Assembly (NCBI RefSeq): GCF_001894805.1
Contig: NZ_BCWX01000001.1
Coordinates: 1,240,001-1,304,000 of the forward strand
DNA: 64,000 bases
Reading direction: 5' to 3'
DNA from: Rhodococcus globerulus NBRC 14531
Lineage (GTDB): Bacteria; Actinomycetota; Actinomycetes; Mycobacteriales; Mycobacteriaceae
In this document: piece after piece, positions 16,463-25,937 of the stretch
Layout: each line of letters opens with the position of its first letter
How positions within the stretch are numbered: position 1 is the stretch's first letter
Position numbers and translations under genes: made by a program
Notes under the pieces: model-generated
What the model was told of the DNA's origin: nothing
Seen by the model: only the letters and a program-made list of their open reading frames with translations
Databases searched by the model: none

Positions 16463-17404
16463 TCAGGCATTTGGGCTGTAGTGCATCGGACTGTCACGGC
16501 GCGTTGCGGGAGGCAGGTTGCGGGCCGGTGTGTGAACGAGTGGCGCATCGGGCGCCGTCCTGCCCGTGGCTCGGTCCCAGCCCGCGCGGGCGCGCGGTTG
16601 ATAACGGTAGCGCCACGGGACAAGGTGGAAGACCGCGTTGACGGTCTTGCCGACAGCTGTGTGAATCCTCGTCTCGCGCGCGCTCCACGAGTATCCGAGA
16701 AGATCGCGAACCGGCTGGTCGTACATACCGACGGTCAGCCACACAAAGCCTCGTGCGACGGGAATGCGTGCGAGCCTCCAGATCGGCTCGGGTAGCCACG
16801 TCATGAATGGCGGCTTGCCCAGGCCGGAGAGGTCGAGCACATCACGCGTGGCCTTGTTGTCCTCGAGAATGTTGCGGCACATGTGATCCCAATACTCTTG
16901 GAATGCCTCCCACGTTTCGGGGACGGGCCGCATGCTCATGCCGTAGAGGCGATACCACTGGATGTGCTCGGTGAAGAGTTGCCGTTTCTGTGCTTCGGTG
17001 AGGCCGCCGGAAAAGTTCTCCGCCGTCACGATTGTGCCCATGAAGAAGGTCGCGTGTGCCCAGTAGAAGGTGTCCGGGTCGAGGGCGTGGTAGCGCCGAC
17101 CCAGCTTGTCGACGCCCTTGATCGTGGTGTGGTAGCCGCGTACCTGTTCAGCGGTTTCCTGGGCTCTGTCGCCGTCGAAGACAACTCCGGCGATGGGGTA
17201 GAGCGATCGGTAGAGGCGTTCCCAGCGCTCGTCGAAGAACTTCGAATGCTCCTCGACGCCGGCCCCGAGTCCTGGATGCATGTTCTGCATAGAACCTGCC
17301 CACACGCCCTGAAGCATGCCTCGCCAATCGCCGAAATACTTCCAGGTCAAGGAATCGGGCCCAAGCGGTGTTGGTGTGGGTACGTCATCACTTTGACTAC
17401 GCAT
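16463..17404 (-). CDS. MpaB/latex-clearing-type oxygenase family protein (DUF2236)
   Basis: A 313-residue protein of the DUF2236 family, which includes MpaB-type and rubber-oxygenase-related heme proteins. The conserved core is seen as YHTTIKGVDKLGRRYHALDP and YWAHATFFMGTIV at about 90-130, with several His residues that could bind heme. The reaction in this protein is unknown. The ATG at 17404 falls about 7 bp after a TAATCT -10 element, so the message may be leaderless. It is divergent from a TetR gene, and a 47-bp palindrome covers both promoters and the first codons. Confidence 0.8.
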   Translation of the reverse strand: MRSQSDDVPTPTPLGPDSLTWKYFGDWRGMLQGVWAGSMQNMHPGLGAGVEEHSKFFDERWERLYRSLYPIAGVVFDGDRAQETAEQVRGYHTTIKGVDKLGRRYHALDPDTFYWAHATFFMGTIVTAENFSGGLTEAQKRQLFTEHIQWYRLYGMSMRPVPETWEAFQEYWDHMCRNILEDNKATRDVLDLSGLGKPPFMTWLPEPIWRLARIPVARGFVWLTVGMYDQPVRDLLGYSWSARETRIHTAVGKTVNAVFHLVPWRYRYQPRARAGWDRATGRTAPDAPLVHTPARNLPPATRRDSPMHYSPNA

Positions 17405-17439
17405 GTTGTCAGATTAGGATCGACAACATCAGTAGTCAA
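17393..17439. promoter_or_regulatory. Large TetR-type operator with overlapping divergent promoters
   Basis: Two near-identical arms face each other. The left is TTGACTAC-GC-ATGTTGTC (17393-17410). The right, read on the minus strand, is TTGACTAC-TG-ATGTTGTC (17439-17422). They match at 16 of 18 positions with an 11-bp centre. Plus strand: TTGACT (17393-17398), 16-bp spacer, TAGGAT (17415-17420), reading into tetR. Minus strand: TTGACT (17439-17434), 17-bp spacer, TAATCT (17416-17411), reading into the MpaB-like gene. A repressor bound here would block both. Confidence 0.85.
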
Positions 17440-17456
17440 GGAATCGGAGCAGGGTA

Positions 17457-18026
17457 GTGGGTATCGAGGAACGGCGTGCAGCACGGAAGGCAGCGCTGTT
17501 CGATGTCGGCGTGACACTACTGGGCGCAGTGGACGGTCCTGCCGTCAATGTCCGGGCAGTATGTAAGGCTGCGGGACTGACGGAACGGTACTTCTACGAG
17601 AGCTTCACCGATCGCGATCAGTACGTGGTGTCGGTCCACTCATATGTTTCGGAGCGCGCCCAAACCGCACTCGCGGCAGCAGTAGCTACAGAGTCCGGAT
17701 CCGAAGCGATTGCCACCGCAGCGGTTGACACGTTCGTGAAGTTGATGGTCGACGATCCCGCGATGGGTAGAGTGCTGTTGATCGCTCCGCTCTCCGAACC
17801 GGTGCTCGGAGGCCGCGGAATCGAATCGATGCCGGCTTTTGTGGACCTCGTCTATGCACAGCTCTCCGAAATCACTGATCCGGTGGAGAAGCAGCTGACC
17901 GCGGTGGGATTGGTGGGTGCACTGTTCACCCTGTTCATCGGATACCTCGACGGCACAATCGACGTAAGCCGCGATCGCTTTGTCGCGCACTGCGTCCGTT
18001 TGTTGACAAAAGCTAATCGCGCGTAA
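17457..18026 (+). CDS. TetR-family transcriptional regulator
   Basis: A 189-residue regulator. The N-terminal helix-turn-helix includes VNVRAVCKAAGLTERYFYESF at about 27-47, where YFYESF is the recognition-helix end typical of TetR proteins. The C-terminal helical domain would bind a ligand. The GTG at 17457 is about 30 bases after the predicted transcription start. It most likely represses itself and the divergent MpaB-like gene through the palindrome between them. Its 3' end overlaps nei by 14 bp. Confidence 0.88.
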   Translation: MGIEERRAARKAALFDVGVTLLGAVDGPAVNVRAVCKAAGLTERYFYESFTDRDQYVVSVHSYVSERAQTALAAAVATESGSEAIATAAVDTFVKLMVDDPAMGRVLLIAPLSEPVLGGRGIESMPAFVDLVYAQLSEITDPVEKQLTAVGLVGALFTLFIGYLDGTIDVSRDRFVAHCVRLLTKANRA

Positions 18027-18804
18027 GCGGTTGGCAGGAAGGGCAGAAGAATATCTGTCGTTCGGTGAGCTGGTCGGGTCCGAGCAGTTCCTCGCGGATT
18101 CGCGTTCCGCAACGCCGACATGGCTTTCCGCGGCGGCCGTACACCCACGTCTGCCTGCCGGGACGAGTATCGCCTGTGGTCACCCGAACGGGACGTGATT
18201 TGTTGGCACCGATAATGCGGTGCGACAGATCGACTACGGCCGCGAGATCCGGAACCCGGTCTGTCGGTGTGCGTGGATGAAGCCCACGGAGAAAACAGAT
18301 TTCATTGCGATACACATTGCCGAGTCCAGCCATGACCCGTTGGTCGAGAAGCGCAACGCCGATCGGTTCGGAGCCCGCGCCGCGCAGATTTTCCTCCACA
18401 ACCGCACTGTCCCAATCCGGGCCGAGGAGATCCGGTCCAAGATGTCCGACGACGGAGTCTTCCTGGCCGCGATCGAGGATTTCGGTGATGCCGAGCGAAA
18501 ACCCCACGGCAACAGCATCTTCGGTCGCCAGGATAATGCGCGCCTGATGGGCGGGGCGATGCCACCGCGCACCTGGTGCGTAGATCTGCCACGCGCCTTC
18601 CATCTTCAGGTGGGTGTGGACGGAGGCGTCGCCGACCCGGATCAACAGATGCTTTCCTCGGCTGACTACGGAGTCGACTCGTGTGCCGGTCAGATTGACG
18701 GTGGCATATCGCGGGACACGCACGTCGCACGTGGTGAGTACCTTGCCGTTCAGTGCCGTGCGAAGTGCATTGGCCGTCCGCCAGACGGTATCGCCTTCGG
18801 GCAT
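18013..18804 (-). CDS. nei: Fpg/Nei-family DNA glycosylase (endonuclease VIII-like)
   Basis: A 263-residue base-excision repair enzyme that removes oxidised bases and cuts the abasic site. The mature N-terminus would be Pro2-Glu3 (MPEGDTV), the catalytic pair; Lys51 is the beta-hairpin lysine. The helix-two-turn-helix includes VMAGLGNVYRNE. The C-terminal zinc finger has Cys229, Cys232, Cys254 and Cys257. It lies 13 bp after lhr, as for Rv3297-Rv3296, and is probably co-transcribed with it. Confidence 0.93.
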   Translation of the reverse strand: MPEGDTVWRTANALRTALNGKVLTTCDVRVPRYATVNLTGTRVDSVVSRGKHLLIRVGDASVHTHLKMEGAWQIYAPGARWHRPAHQARIILATEDAVAVGFSLGITEILDRGQEDSVVGHLGPDLLGPDWDSAVVEENLRGAGSEPIGVALLDQRVMAGLGNVYRNEICFLRGLHPRTPTDRVPDLAAVVDLSHRIIGANKSRPVRVTTGDTRPGRQTWVYGRRGKPCRRCGTRIREELLGPDQLTERQIFFCPSCQPLTRD

Positions 18805-18817
18805 CAGTGAGCACCCT

Positions 18818-21800
18818 TCACGATCTCAGCCTGAAGCCGCGTGGGGTGGCGGCAAAACCGGCTTCGACCAAGACCGGCGCAAAGTTGTTGCCGTGGATGG
18901 TTTCGCCGTTCACCTTCTCGACGACGATCTTCTCGACTGATCGGTTCTTCACTATCTGGGCCAGAGACGTTGCTGCCGTTCGGAGTACGCCGGGGTCGTC
19001 GGTGAACGTCAGGATGGTTCGACCACCACGTTCGACATAGAGCACCAGTTCTCCCTCGACGAGAACGACCAGCGCGCCGGCCTTCCGCCCGGGTCGGTGT
19101 CCGGGTGATTCTTCGGCGTTCGATGCCGGCCATGGGAGCGCCGCTCCATACGGATTGGCGGGGTCGCACGCAGCAAGGGTGACGGTGGCAGAAGGGGTAT
19201 GGCGACCCTCGATGGATTCCCCGAACGTGCGCAGACGATCCACGACCGCAGGCGTGGAGAACTGCGCGCCGCCCAAAGTGTCGACGAAGTATCCGCGTCT
19301 TGCCCGGCCGTTGTCCTCGAAAGTACTGAGCACCTTGTAGATCAACGCAAATCCGCCGGGGACGTTCTCACTCACCACGCTGCCGCGGGTGACAACTCCG
19401 TAGCGTTCGAGCAGGAGGTCCGCAGTCGCGTGTGCCCGCACCGTTGGATCGGGTTCGGCAGCCGGTAGCAGAAACCAGCGTCCGGCGGCGGTGGCCGGTC
19501 CGGTGCGCGCGGGCACCGCCGGACGCATCATTCCTCGATACGGACGGGCCCGCGGAACACGCCTCGGAGCGCGGTGGCTGGTTGTGGTTCGAGTGGTGTC
19601 GGATAGCAGAGCACGAAGTGGAGCAAGGGTGTCGTTGCCGATGTGTCCGAGCCACACCAATTCCCACAGTGCGGTCGTGAGCGCGCCGTCTTCCGGATTG
19701 TCGAGTGCTTCGGCCAATTGACGGAAGAAGTAGGCGCCACCAGCGGTCAGGACGTCGAGGGCTTGCTGCTGCAAGTCCGAGACATCGGTGTCAGCAGGTG
19801 GATTGAGAGTCGCCGGGGCAAGATCCGCCGGGTGCAGGACAACCCAACCGTCCTTGGCCGAGATGGCTCCGGACCCAGACCACAGGACTTCGCCGGTCGA
19901 AGTCAGTTCGTCGAGCATGGCCGGTGAATAGTCAGGGATTCGACTCGGCAGGATCAGCGATTCGAGCGCCGACGCCGGAATCGGAACTCCGGCAAGCTGA
20001 TCGACGACGGCGGCAACACCGTCGATACCGCGGAGAGTGCCACCGACATGCTGCCAGCTGGGGAGGAAGCGGCCCAGCGTGGCGGTGCTGACCGGTTCCA
20101 CATCCGCCCGGGCAGCAGCGAGTGAGCGTCGACGCAATCGCCGGAGAACCTCGGCGTCGCACCATTCGCTCCCAGCCGATCCGGGGCGGAATTCACCCTC
20201 GAGTACCCGCTTCTCCAAGGCAAGTCGGCCGAGAACATCGCGAGCCACCGATACGCCGATGCCGAATCTGGCGGCCGCGTCGGCGAGCGTGAAAGGTCCG
20301 TGCGTGCGCGCATAGCGGCTCAACAAGTCCTCGAGCGGCTGATCCACCGGTTCGATGAATGCGGCGGGCACGCCGATGGGTAGGGGTACGCCGAGGCCGT
20401 CGCGCAAGCGGGCGGAGTCTTCGATTGCCGTCCACCATTGTTGCCCGGCAAACGAAACATGTAGGGCGCGTTTGTCCGTCACCAGGGTGTCGAGCCACGA
20501 TCGCGGATCTTCGAGGGAACGCGCGTTCACCTCCGCCGTCGTGAGTGGGCCGAGCATGCGCAGCAGATCAGCAACACCCTCGAGGTCTTTTGCCTTGCGC
20601 TCCGGCACCAGTCGTTGCAGCTCGCGCTCGGCTTGCTCGATGACACCGCCGTCGAGCAGCTCCCGCAATTCGACGCGGCCCAACAGTTCGGCGAGCAGTG
20701 TGGAGTCGAGAGACAGTGCTGCCGCCCGTCTTTCGGCGAGCGGGCTGTCACCCTCGTACATGAAGGCGCCGACGTAGCTGAACAGCAGCGCACTGGCAAA
20801 CGGGGATGGTGACGCCGTCTCGACATCAACGATGCGGATCTGGCGTTTGGCGATCTTGCCGAGTAATTCGATGAGTGCCGGCAGGTCGTAGACGTCCTGG
20901 AGACATTCGCGCACGGTCTCGAGCAGGATGGGGAACGTGGGAAACTTGCGTGCCACGTCCAGGAGCTGGGCGCTGCGTTGACGCTGCTGCCACAGCGGCG
21001 CACGCTTGCCGGGATTTCGGCGGGGAAGAAGCAGTGCGCGAGCGGCACATTCACGAAACCGTGAGGCAAACAGTGCAGACCCGCCAACCTCCTGGGTGAC
21101 CAGATCTTCGATGTCCTCGACATCGAACGCAAAGAGTTCGGCGCCGGGAGGGTCGTTCTCGGTATCAGGTAGACGGATGATGATGCCGTCGTCGGAGGCA
21201 GTGGGGCTGGAATCCACGCCGTACCGTTCCTGCAGCCGGGCGCCGATGGCAAGTGCCCACGGAGCGTGCACTCGCTGGCCGTACGGGGAGTGCAGGACCA
21301 GACGCCAATCGCCGAGTTCGTCGCGGAAGCGTTCGACCACCAACGTTCGATCCGACGGTACCTGCCCGGTCGCGTTTTTCTGCTCGCCCACCAGCTGGAT
21401 CAGGTTGGTGGTGGCGTTGTGGTCCAGGCCGCCGATGCGGCAGCGCTCGATCACATCGGCCTCGTTGCCGAGCGCTGTTTCACGGACGAACTGACCGAGA
21501 GCCTGGCCGAGTTCCGCTGGGCGCCCAAGACCGTCGCCATGCCAGAACGGGAGACGCCCCGGTTGTCCGTAGGCGGGGCTGACCAGAACGCGGTCGAACG
21601 TGATTTCCTCGATCCGCCAGCTGGTCGCGCCCAGGGCGAACACGTCGCCGACTCGGGATTCGTAGACCATTTCCTCGTCGAGTTCGCCGACTCGGGAGGC
21701 CTTTTCGCCGACCATGTAGACAGTGAAAAGGCCGCGGTCGGGGATTGCGCCGCCCGAAGTGACAGCCAGACGCTGAGCCCCCGGGCGTCCGGTGAGTGTG

Positions 21801-23353
21801 TTGGCCTCGCGATCCCACACCAGGCGTGGACGCAGTTCGGCAAACTCGTCCGAGGGGTACCGACCTGCCAGCAGATCGAGGGTGGACTCGTACGCGGAGC
21901 GGGGAAGTGTTGCAAACGAACCACTTCGGCGGACAGTGTCGAACCAGTCGTCGACGTCGATCGGCTCGAGTGCCGTCGCGGCCACCGTCTGCTGGGCCAG
22001 AATGTCGAGCGGATTGGCAGGAACGGCCATCGCTTCGATCTTGCCTTCGACCATGCGCTCGACGGTGACGGCGCAGTGAATGAGATCGGTTCGATGTTTC
22101 GGAAACACCACGCCTCGGGAGATTTCGCCGACCTGGTGTCCGGCCCGGCCGACGCGTTGGAGCCCGCTCGCAACCGATGGCGGTGCCTCGACTTGGATAA
22201 CCAGATCAACTGCGCCCATGTCGATTCCGAGTTCGAGGCTGCTTGTTGCGACGACGCACCGCAGTCGCCCGGATTTCAGGTCGTCTTCGATGATGGCGCG
22301 CTGATCCTTGCTGACCGAGCCGTGGTGGGCGCGCGCGAGCAGTGGTTCGGCACCGAAATTGACTTCGGTGGGTGTGCCGATTTGTGACGGCGGCTTCGGC
22401 ATTTTGTCGACCAGCACACCGGTGCGTTCGGCGTGGATTTCGTTGAGCCGAGCCGTCAATCGCTCCGCGAGCCGCCGGGAATTGGCGAACACGATGGACG
22501 AGCGGTGTTCGAGAACAAGATCGACTATCTGCTCTTCGACGTGCGGCCAGATGGAGCCCGCTTGGGGCGTCGGAGATTCTGATCCGTCTGCCGGTGTTGC
22601 GATGCCCAGTTCGGTCATGTCCTCCACGGGAACGCGGACGGTGAGGTCGAAGGTCTTGGCGGCCGGCGGCGCGACGATCCTGATGGGCGCGGACCCGGAA
22701 AGGAACCGCCCGACTTCTTCGTGGGGGCGGACGGTAGCGGACAAACCGATGCGCTGCGCGGGCGACTCGAGAAGTGCGTCGAGACGCTCCAGCGAGAGTG
22801 CGAGATGCGAGCCGCGTTTGGTCCCGGCCACGGCGTGGACCTCGTCGACGATGACGGTGTCGACCCCGGCCAACGTCTCGCGGGCGGCGGAGGTGAGCAT
22901 CAGGAACAGCGATTCCGGGGTAGTGATCAGGATGTCCGGCGGCCTTTTGATCAACGAGCGTCGATCGGCGGGGGAGGTGTCACCGGAGCGGACGCCGACC
23001 GTGATCTCGGGCGGAGTGAGACCGAGGCGTTTGGCGGTTTGAGTGATGCCGACAAGCGGAGCGCGGAGGTTGCGTTCGACATCCACGCCGAGCGCCTTGA
23101 GCGGTGAGATGTACAGGACCTTGGTGGTGCGGTGACTCTCGTCCCGCGAAGCCAACTGATCGAGTGCCCACAGAAAAGCGGACAGCGTCTTGCCGGAACC
23201 GGTAGGCGCAACGACGAGGGTGTGCGCGCCGCTTGCTATGGATTCCCACGCGCCGAGTTGAGCCGGTGTTGGGGCGCTGAAGGCACCGTCGAACCATTCT
23301 CGTGTCGCGTGCGAGAACTTTTCGAGGACGTCGGTCACGTATCCATAGTGCAC
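18818..23353 (-). CDS. lhr: Lhr-type large ATP-dependent helicase
   Basis: A 1511-residue superfamily 2 helicase that moves 3'-5' on single-stranded DNA and unwinds RNA:DNA hybrids. Walker A TGSGKT lies at 51-56, DEVH at 170-173, and a LQRVGRAGHQVG motif VI follows. The winged-helix and Lhr-specific C-terminal half are complete. Length agrees with mycobacterial Lhr (about 1510). Start: GTG 23353, or GTG 23338 five codons later; neither is preceded by a strong ribosome site. It forms a repair operon with nei. Confidence 0.95.
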   Translation of the reverse strand: MHYGYVTDVLEKFSHATREWFDGAFSAPTPAQLGAWESIASGAHTLVVAPTGSGKTLSAFLWALDQLASRDESHRTTKVLYISPLKALGVDVERNLRAPLVGITQTAKRLGLTPPEITVGVRSGDTSPADRRSLIKRPPDILITTPESLFLMLTSAARETLAGVDTVIVDEVHAVAGTKRGSHLALSLERLDALLESPAQRIGLSATVRPHEEVGRFLSGSAPIRIVAPPAAKTFDLTVRVPVEDMTELGIATPADGSESPTPQAGSIWPHVEEQIVDLVLEHRSSIVFANSRRLAERLTARLNEIHAERTGVLVDKMPKPPSQIGTPTEVNFGAEPLLARAHHGSVSKDQRAIIEDDLKSGRLRCVVATSSLELGIDMGAVDLVIQVEAPPSVASGLQRVGRAGHQVGEISRGVVFPKHRTDLIHCAVTVERMVEGKIEAMAVPANPLDILAQQTVAATALEPIDVDDWFDTVRRSGSFATLPRSAYESTLDLLAGRYPSDEFAELRPRLVWDREANTLTGRPGAQRLAVTSGGAIPDRGLFTVYMVGEKASRVGELDEEMVYESRVGDVFALGATSWRIEEITFDRVLVSPAYGQPGRLPFWHGDGLGRPAELGQALGQFVRETALGNEADVIERCRIGGLDHNATTNLIQLVGEQKNATGQVPSDRTLVVERFRDELGDWRLVLHSPYGQRVHAPWALAIGARLQERYGVDSSPTASDDGIIIRLPDTENDPPGAELFAFDVEDIEDLVTQEVGGSALFASRFRECAARALLLPRRNPGKRAPLWQQRQRSAQLLDVARKFPTFPILLETVRECLQDVYDLPALIELLGKIAKRQIRIVDVETASPSPFASALLFSYVGAFMYEGDSPLAERRAAALSLDSTLLAELLGRVELRELLDGGVIEQAERELQRLVPERKAKDLEGVADLLRMLGPLTTAEVNARSLEDPRSWLDTLVTDKRALHVSFAGQQWWTAIEDSARLRDGLGVPLPIGVPAAFIEPVDQPLEDLLSRYARTHGPFTLADAAARFGIGVSVARDVLGRLALEKRVLEGEFRPGSAGSEWCDAEVLRRLRRRSLAAARADVEPVSTATLGRFLPSWQHVGGTLRGIDGVAAVVDQLAGVPIPASALESLILPSRIPDYSPAMLDELTSTGEVLWSGSGAISAKDGWVVLHPADLAPATLNPPADTDVSDLQQQALDVLTAGGAYFFRQLAEALDNPEDGALTTALWELVWLGHIGNDTLAPLRALLSDTTRTTTSHRAPRRVPRARPYRGMMRPAVPARTGPATAAGRWFLLPAAEPDPTVRAHATADLLLERYGVVTRGSVVSENVPGGFALIYKVLSTFEDNGRARRGYFVDTLGGAQFSTPAVVDRLRTFGESIEGRHTPSATVTLAACDPANPYGAALPWPASNAEESPGHRPGRKAGALVVLVEGELVLYVERGGRTILTFTDDPGVLRTAATSLAQIVKNRSVEKIVVEKVNGETIHGNNFAPVLVEAGFAATPRGFRLRS

Positions 23354-23455
23354 CTGCCCACCGACAGCGTGTTCAAACCTGCTGAAGACGTCGGCGGCAT
23401 TATATTTTTCTCTAATCAGGACGGTTTGGCTGTTTTTCGAGAAGGCGAGTGCCAG

Positions 23456-24787
23456 ATGGAAGCTGTAATTATTGCTCTCGAGCTCGTAGTGGTGCTCGGG
23501 GCAATCGTCATGGGCACTCGATCGAGTGGTGTTGCACTCGGTCTGTGGGGCGGTGCCGGCGTCGCCGTCCTTGTGTTCGTGTTCGGCGAGGACGTAGGAG
23601 CGCCGCCGGTCGATGCCCTCCTGATCGTGCTGTCCGTCGTGCTTGCGTCGTCGATGATGCAGGCAGCTGGTGGCATCGACTGGATGGTCACCATCGCGGC
23701 AAAACTGATCGAATCCAGGCCCAAACAGATCACGTTGATTGCGCCGTTGGTGTCGTTCCTCTTCTCGGTCGGCGCCGGAACGTCCAACATTCTGTATCCG
23801 CTGCTGCCCGTGATTTACGACGTGTCGTACAAGAACGGGGTGCGTCCGTCACGGCCGCTGTCGCTGTCCGTCGTCTCGACCGGTGTTGCGCTGGCGTGTA
23901 GCCCGGTATCGGCGGCCATGGCGGCGATGGTGACGTTGACCGATGTGTCGCCGTACGATTTCGAGCTCATCGACATCATCAAGATCACCTTCCCGGCAGC
24001 GGTGATCGGCATCATCATCTCGTCGTTCGCTGTGAATCGCCTCGGCAAGGAACTGGCCGACGATCCCGACGTACAGGCAAAGCTGAAGTCCGGAGAGCTA
24101 GCCGGCCCCGGCGCTGCGGCCACCACCGAACTGGTCTCGACGAAGACCGGTCGCAACGCAGCGCTGATCTTCCTCGCAGGTGTTCTGGCGATCGTGATCT
24201 TCGGACTCTTCAAGGGAATTCGACCCGAGGCAGCCGACGGCTCGCCGCTGGGAATGACCCCGATCATCGAGATGCTGATGTTCCTGGTCGGCACTCTCAT
24301 CCTGCTCGTGTGCAAGCCCAATGTGGCCGACGTTCCGACCTCGACGGTGTTCCGCGCCGGTATGGTCTCGGCGATTGCGCTGTTCGGTCTCGCGTGGCTC
24401 ACCGATACGTTTATCAGCGCTCACTTGGAGCTGATCACCAGCACCGTCGGCGACTTGGTCAGTGCCGCGCCGTGGATCTTTGCGCTCGGCGTCTTCCTGG
24501 TGTGTGTGCTCACCACCAGCCAGTCGACCGCCACCAGAACCATCGTGCCGATCGGGCTTGCGGCCGGTATCGCCCCCGGACTGCTGACCGGTATGTGGGC
24601 CGGAGCGTTTGCCGGTATCTACCTGTTGCCGACAAACGGTTCGCAGATCGCGGCCGCGAACTTCGACCTCTCCGGCAGCACGAAGCTCGGTACCAAGCTC
24701 GTGGACCACTCGTTCTTCCTGCCGACGATAATCCTGGCCGTGACCACGATTACCGCCGGCGCGATATTCGGACTGCTACTCGGCTAG
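23456..24787 (+). CDS. Dcu-type C4-dicarboxylate transporter
   Basis: A 443-residue membrane protein with 10-12 hydrophobic segments and the DcuA/DcuB family core, such as MMQAAGGIDWMVTIAAKLI, SVGAGTSNILYPLLPVIYD and GSGK-free loops. Dcu proteins exchange fumarate, aspartate or malate for succinate in anaerobic enterobacteria; in an actinomycete the substrate is less sure. The ATG at 23456 was chosen because it opens the first membrane helix. The frame extends back into lhr without conserved sequence. It is divergent from lhr, with an AT-rich TATATTTTTCTCTAATC stretch in between, and ends 4 bp into the convergent amidohydrolase gene. Confidence 0.85.
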   Translation: MEAVIIALELVVVLGAIVMGTRSSGVALGLWGGAGVAVLVFVFGEDVGAPPVDALLIVLSVVLASSMMQAAGGIDWMVTIAAKLIESRPKQITLIAPLVSFLFSVGAGTSNILYPLLPVIYDVSYKNGVRPSRPLSLSVVSTGVALACSPVSAAMAAMVTLTDVSPYDFELIDIIKITFPAAVIGIIISSFAVNRLGKELADDPDVQAKLKSGELAGPGAAATTELVSTKTGRNAALIFLAGVLAIVIFGLFKGIRPEAADGSPLGMTPIIEMLMFLVGTLILLVCKPNVADVPTSTVFRAGMVSAIALFGLAWLTDTFISAHLELITSTVGDLVSAAPWIFALGVFLVCVLTTSQSTATRTIVPIGLAAGIAPGLLTGMWAGAFAGIYLLPTNGSQIAAANFDLSGSTKLGTKLVDHSFFLPTIILAVTTITAGAIFGLLLG

Positions 24788-25899
24788 CTGTCTCGGTAGT
24801 GGTCCCAGCTCGCCTTGCACGCGCGGGCGAGCTGGTCCACCCGCTCCGGATCAGAGCTCGGCCAGTCGACGCCGGGTTCCATGATGTGCGCGGCGAGGGC
24901 ATCGCCGAGAAGGAACTCGCGTTTGAACTCCGCCTGCACGGCGCTGAGTGTGATGCCGGCAGCATCCGCGCGTGCTGACTGCTCGGCGAATCGCGCACCC
25001 GCTGTGATGATTTCGAAGCTGCCGAGATATGGCTGGTTAAGGGCGACAGCGCCCGGATCGTCGACCTGAAATCCCTTGCGATGTGCTGCCGCGAGAGTTC
25101 GAATGAGTTCGGGGTCCATCGTCACGGGATTGTCGCCACGTCGATTGCCGTCGTGATCACCGCGATTGGACAGTGCCACGACGTCAGGCAGCCGATCCTC
25201 CTCGGGGCGAAGTACATTGACCGCACCGTCGCGTCGCGTCGTGTGGTTCATCGTGTCGTGGAACGAGAGTGTCGTGAACGATCGCCGCACCTCGAAACTC
25301 TTCTCCACCATTTTCTCGACCAGAGAATCACGCGTGCGCTCGTACACGCCGAGTCCGCGATCTGCTGTCTCGGTGAACGTGTCGGCCAGACGCTTCCACC
25401 CGGCGTCGTCGGTTGGTTCCAGCAGCAACGGGTAGAAGGAGAACGTGACCGGGCGGACGGCGTCTACGCCCGTGAGGTCCACCTTGTTGCCCGCCCCGGC
25501 CTGGTGAACACGTGCAAATGCTTCGCGCAGTGAAGCTTCCAGGTTTTCGGGCTTGGCGCGGTTTGGATCGCGGATCATGCGCGGATGAGGATTTTCGACG
25601 TACACGATGCGCGGATCGATCTCGGCCCACCGACGCACGATCGCGCTGGTCGACATGTCGGTGAAATCGAACTGTAGGCGCCTCGTGAACTCGGGTGCCA
25701 GAAACTCGGCAAGCTCTTCCGGGATGGCTGAACCCGAATGAGGGCAGCTCACAAGAAGATCGGCGCCCGCGATCGCGTCGTCGAGTGTGCGTGATTCACG
25801 ATCGGCATAGAACGTCAGATCGTCGGGAGTGAAGCTGGTTCCGGCCGGAATGAGTACAGGTGCACCGTTGTTCGTGACACTGTTCATGACACTGTTCAT
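24784..25899 (-). CDS. N-formylglutamate amidohydrolase family protein
   Basis: A 371-residue protein of the N-formylglutamate amidohydrolase family (zinc-dependent). Visible motifs are LLVSCPHSGSAIPEEL near the N-terminus, DPRIVYVENPHPRMIRDPNR, TLSFHDTMN and an LSNRGDHDG segment; His and Glu/Asp residues there would bind zinc. Known members end histidine degradation or hydrolyse formylglutamate-like amides; no other hut gene is present, so the substrate here is open. The ATG is duplicated: MNSVMNSV arises from a 12-bp tandem repeat, so ATG 25887 is an equal candidate. Last gene of the XRE-cupin operon. Confidence 0.82.
   Translation of the reverse strand: MNSVMNSVTNNGAPVLIPAGTSFTPDDLTFYADRESRTLDDAIAGADLLVSCPHSGSAIPEELAEFLAPEFTRRLQFDFTDMSTSAIVRRWAEIDPRIVYVENPHPRMIRDPNRAKPENLEASLREAFARVHQAGAGNKVDLTGVDAVRPVTFSFYPLLLEPTDDAGWKRLADTFTETADRGLGVYERTRDSLVEKMVEKSFEVRRSFTTLSFHDTMNHTTRRDGAVNVLRPEEDRLPDVVALSNRGDHDGNRRGDNPVTMDPELIRTLAAAHRKGFQVDDPGAVALNQPYLGSFEIITAGARFAEQSARADAAGITLSAVQAEFKREFLLGDALAAHIMEPGVDWPSSDPERVDQLARACKASWDHYRDS
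25876..25899 (-). repeat. 12-bp tandem duplication carrying the start codon
   Basis: GACACTGTTCAT occurs at 25876-25887 and 25888-25899 without mismatch. Each copy contains an in-frame ATG on the minus strand, giving two equivalent starts four codons apart. Confidence 0.9.
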
Positions 25900-25937
25900 G
25901 GCACCGAGCGTAATCCAGGGCAGCGGAGTGCACTCGG

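Noticed and set aside
23132-23455. Extended N-terminus of the Dcu transporter reaching into lhr
   Set aside because: The first 108 codons overlap lhr in antisense, are Arg-rich and precede the first membrane helix; ATG 23456 fits the family start.
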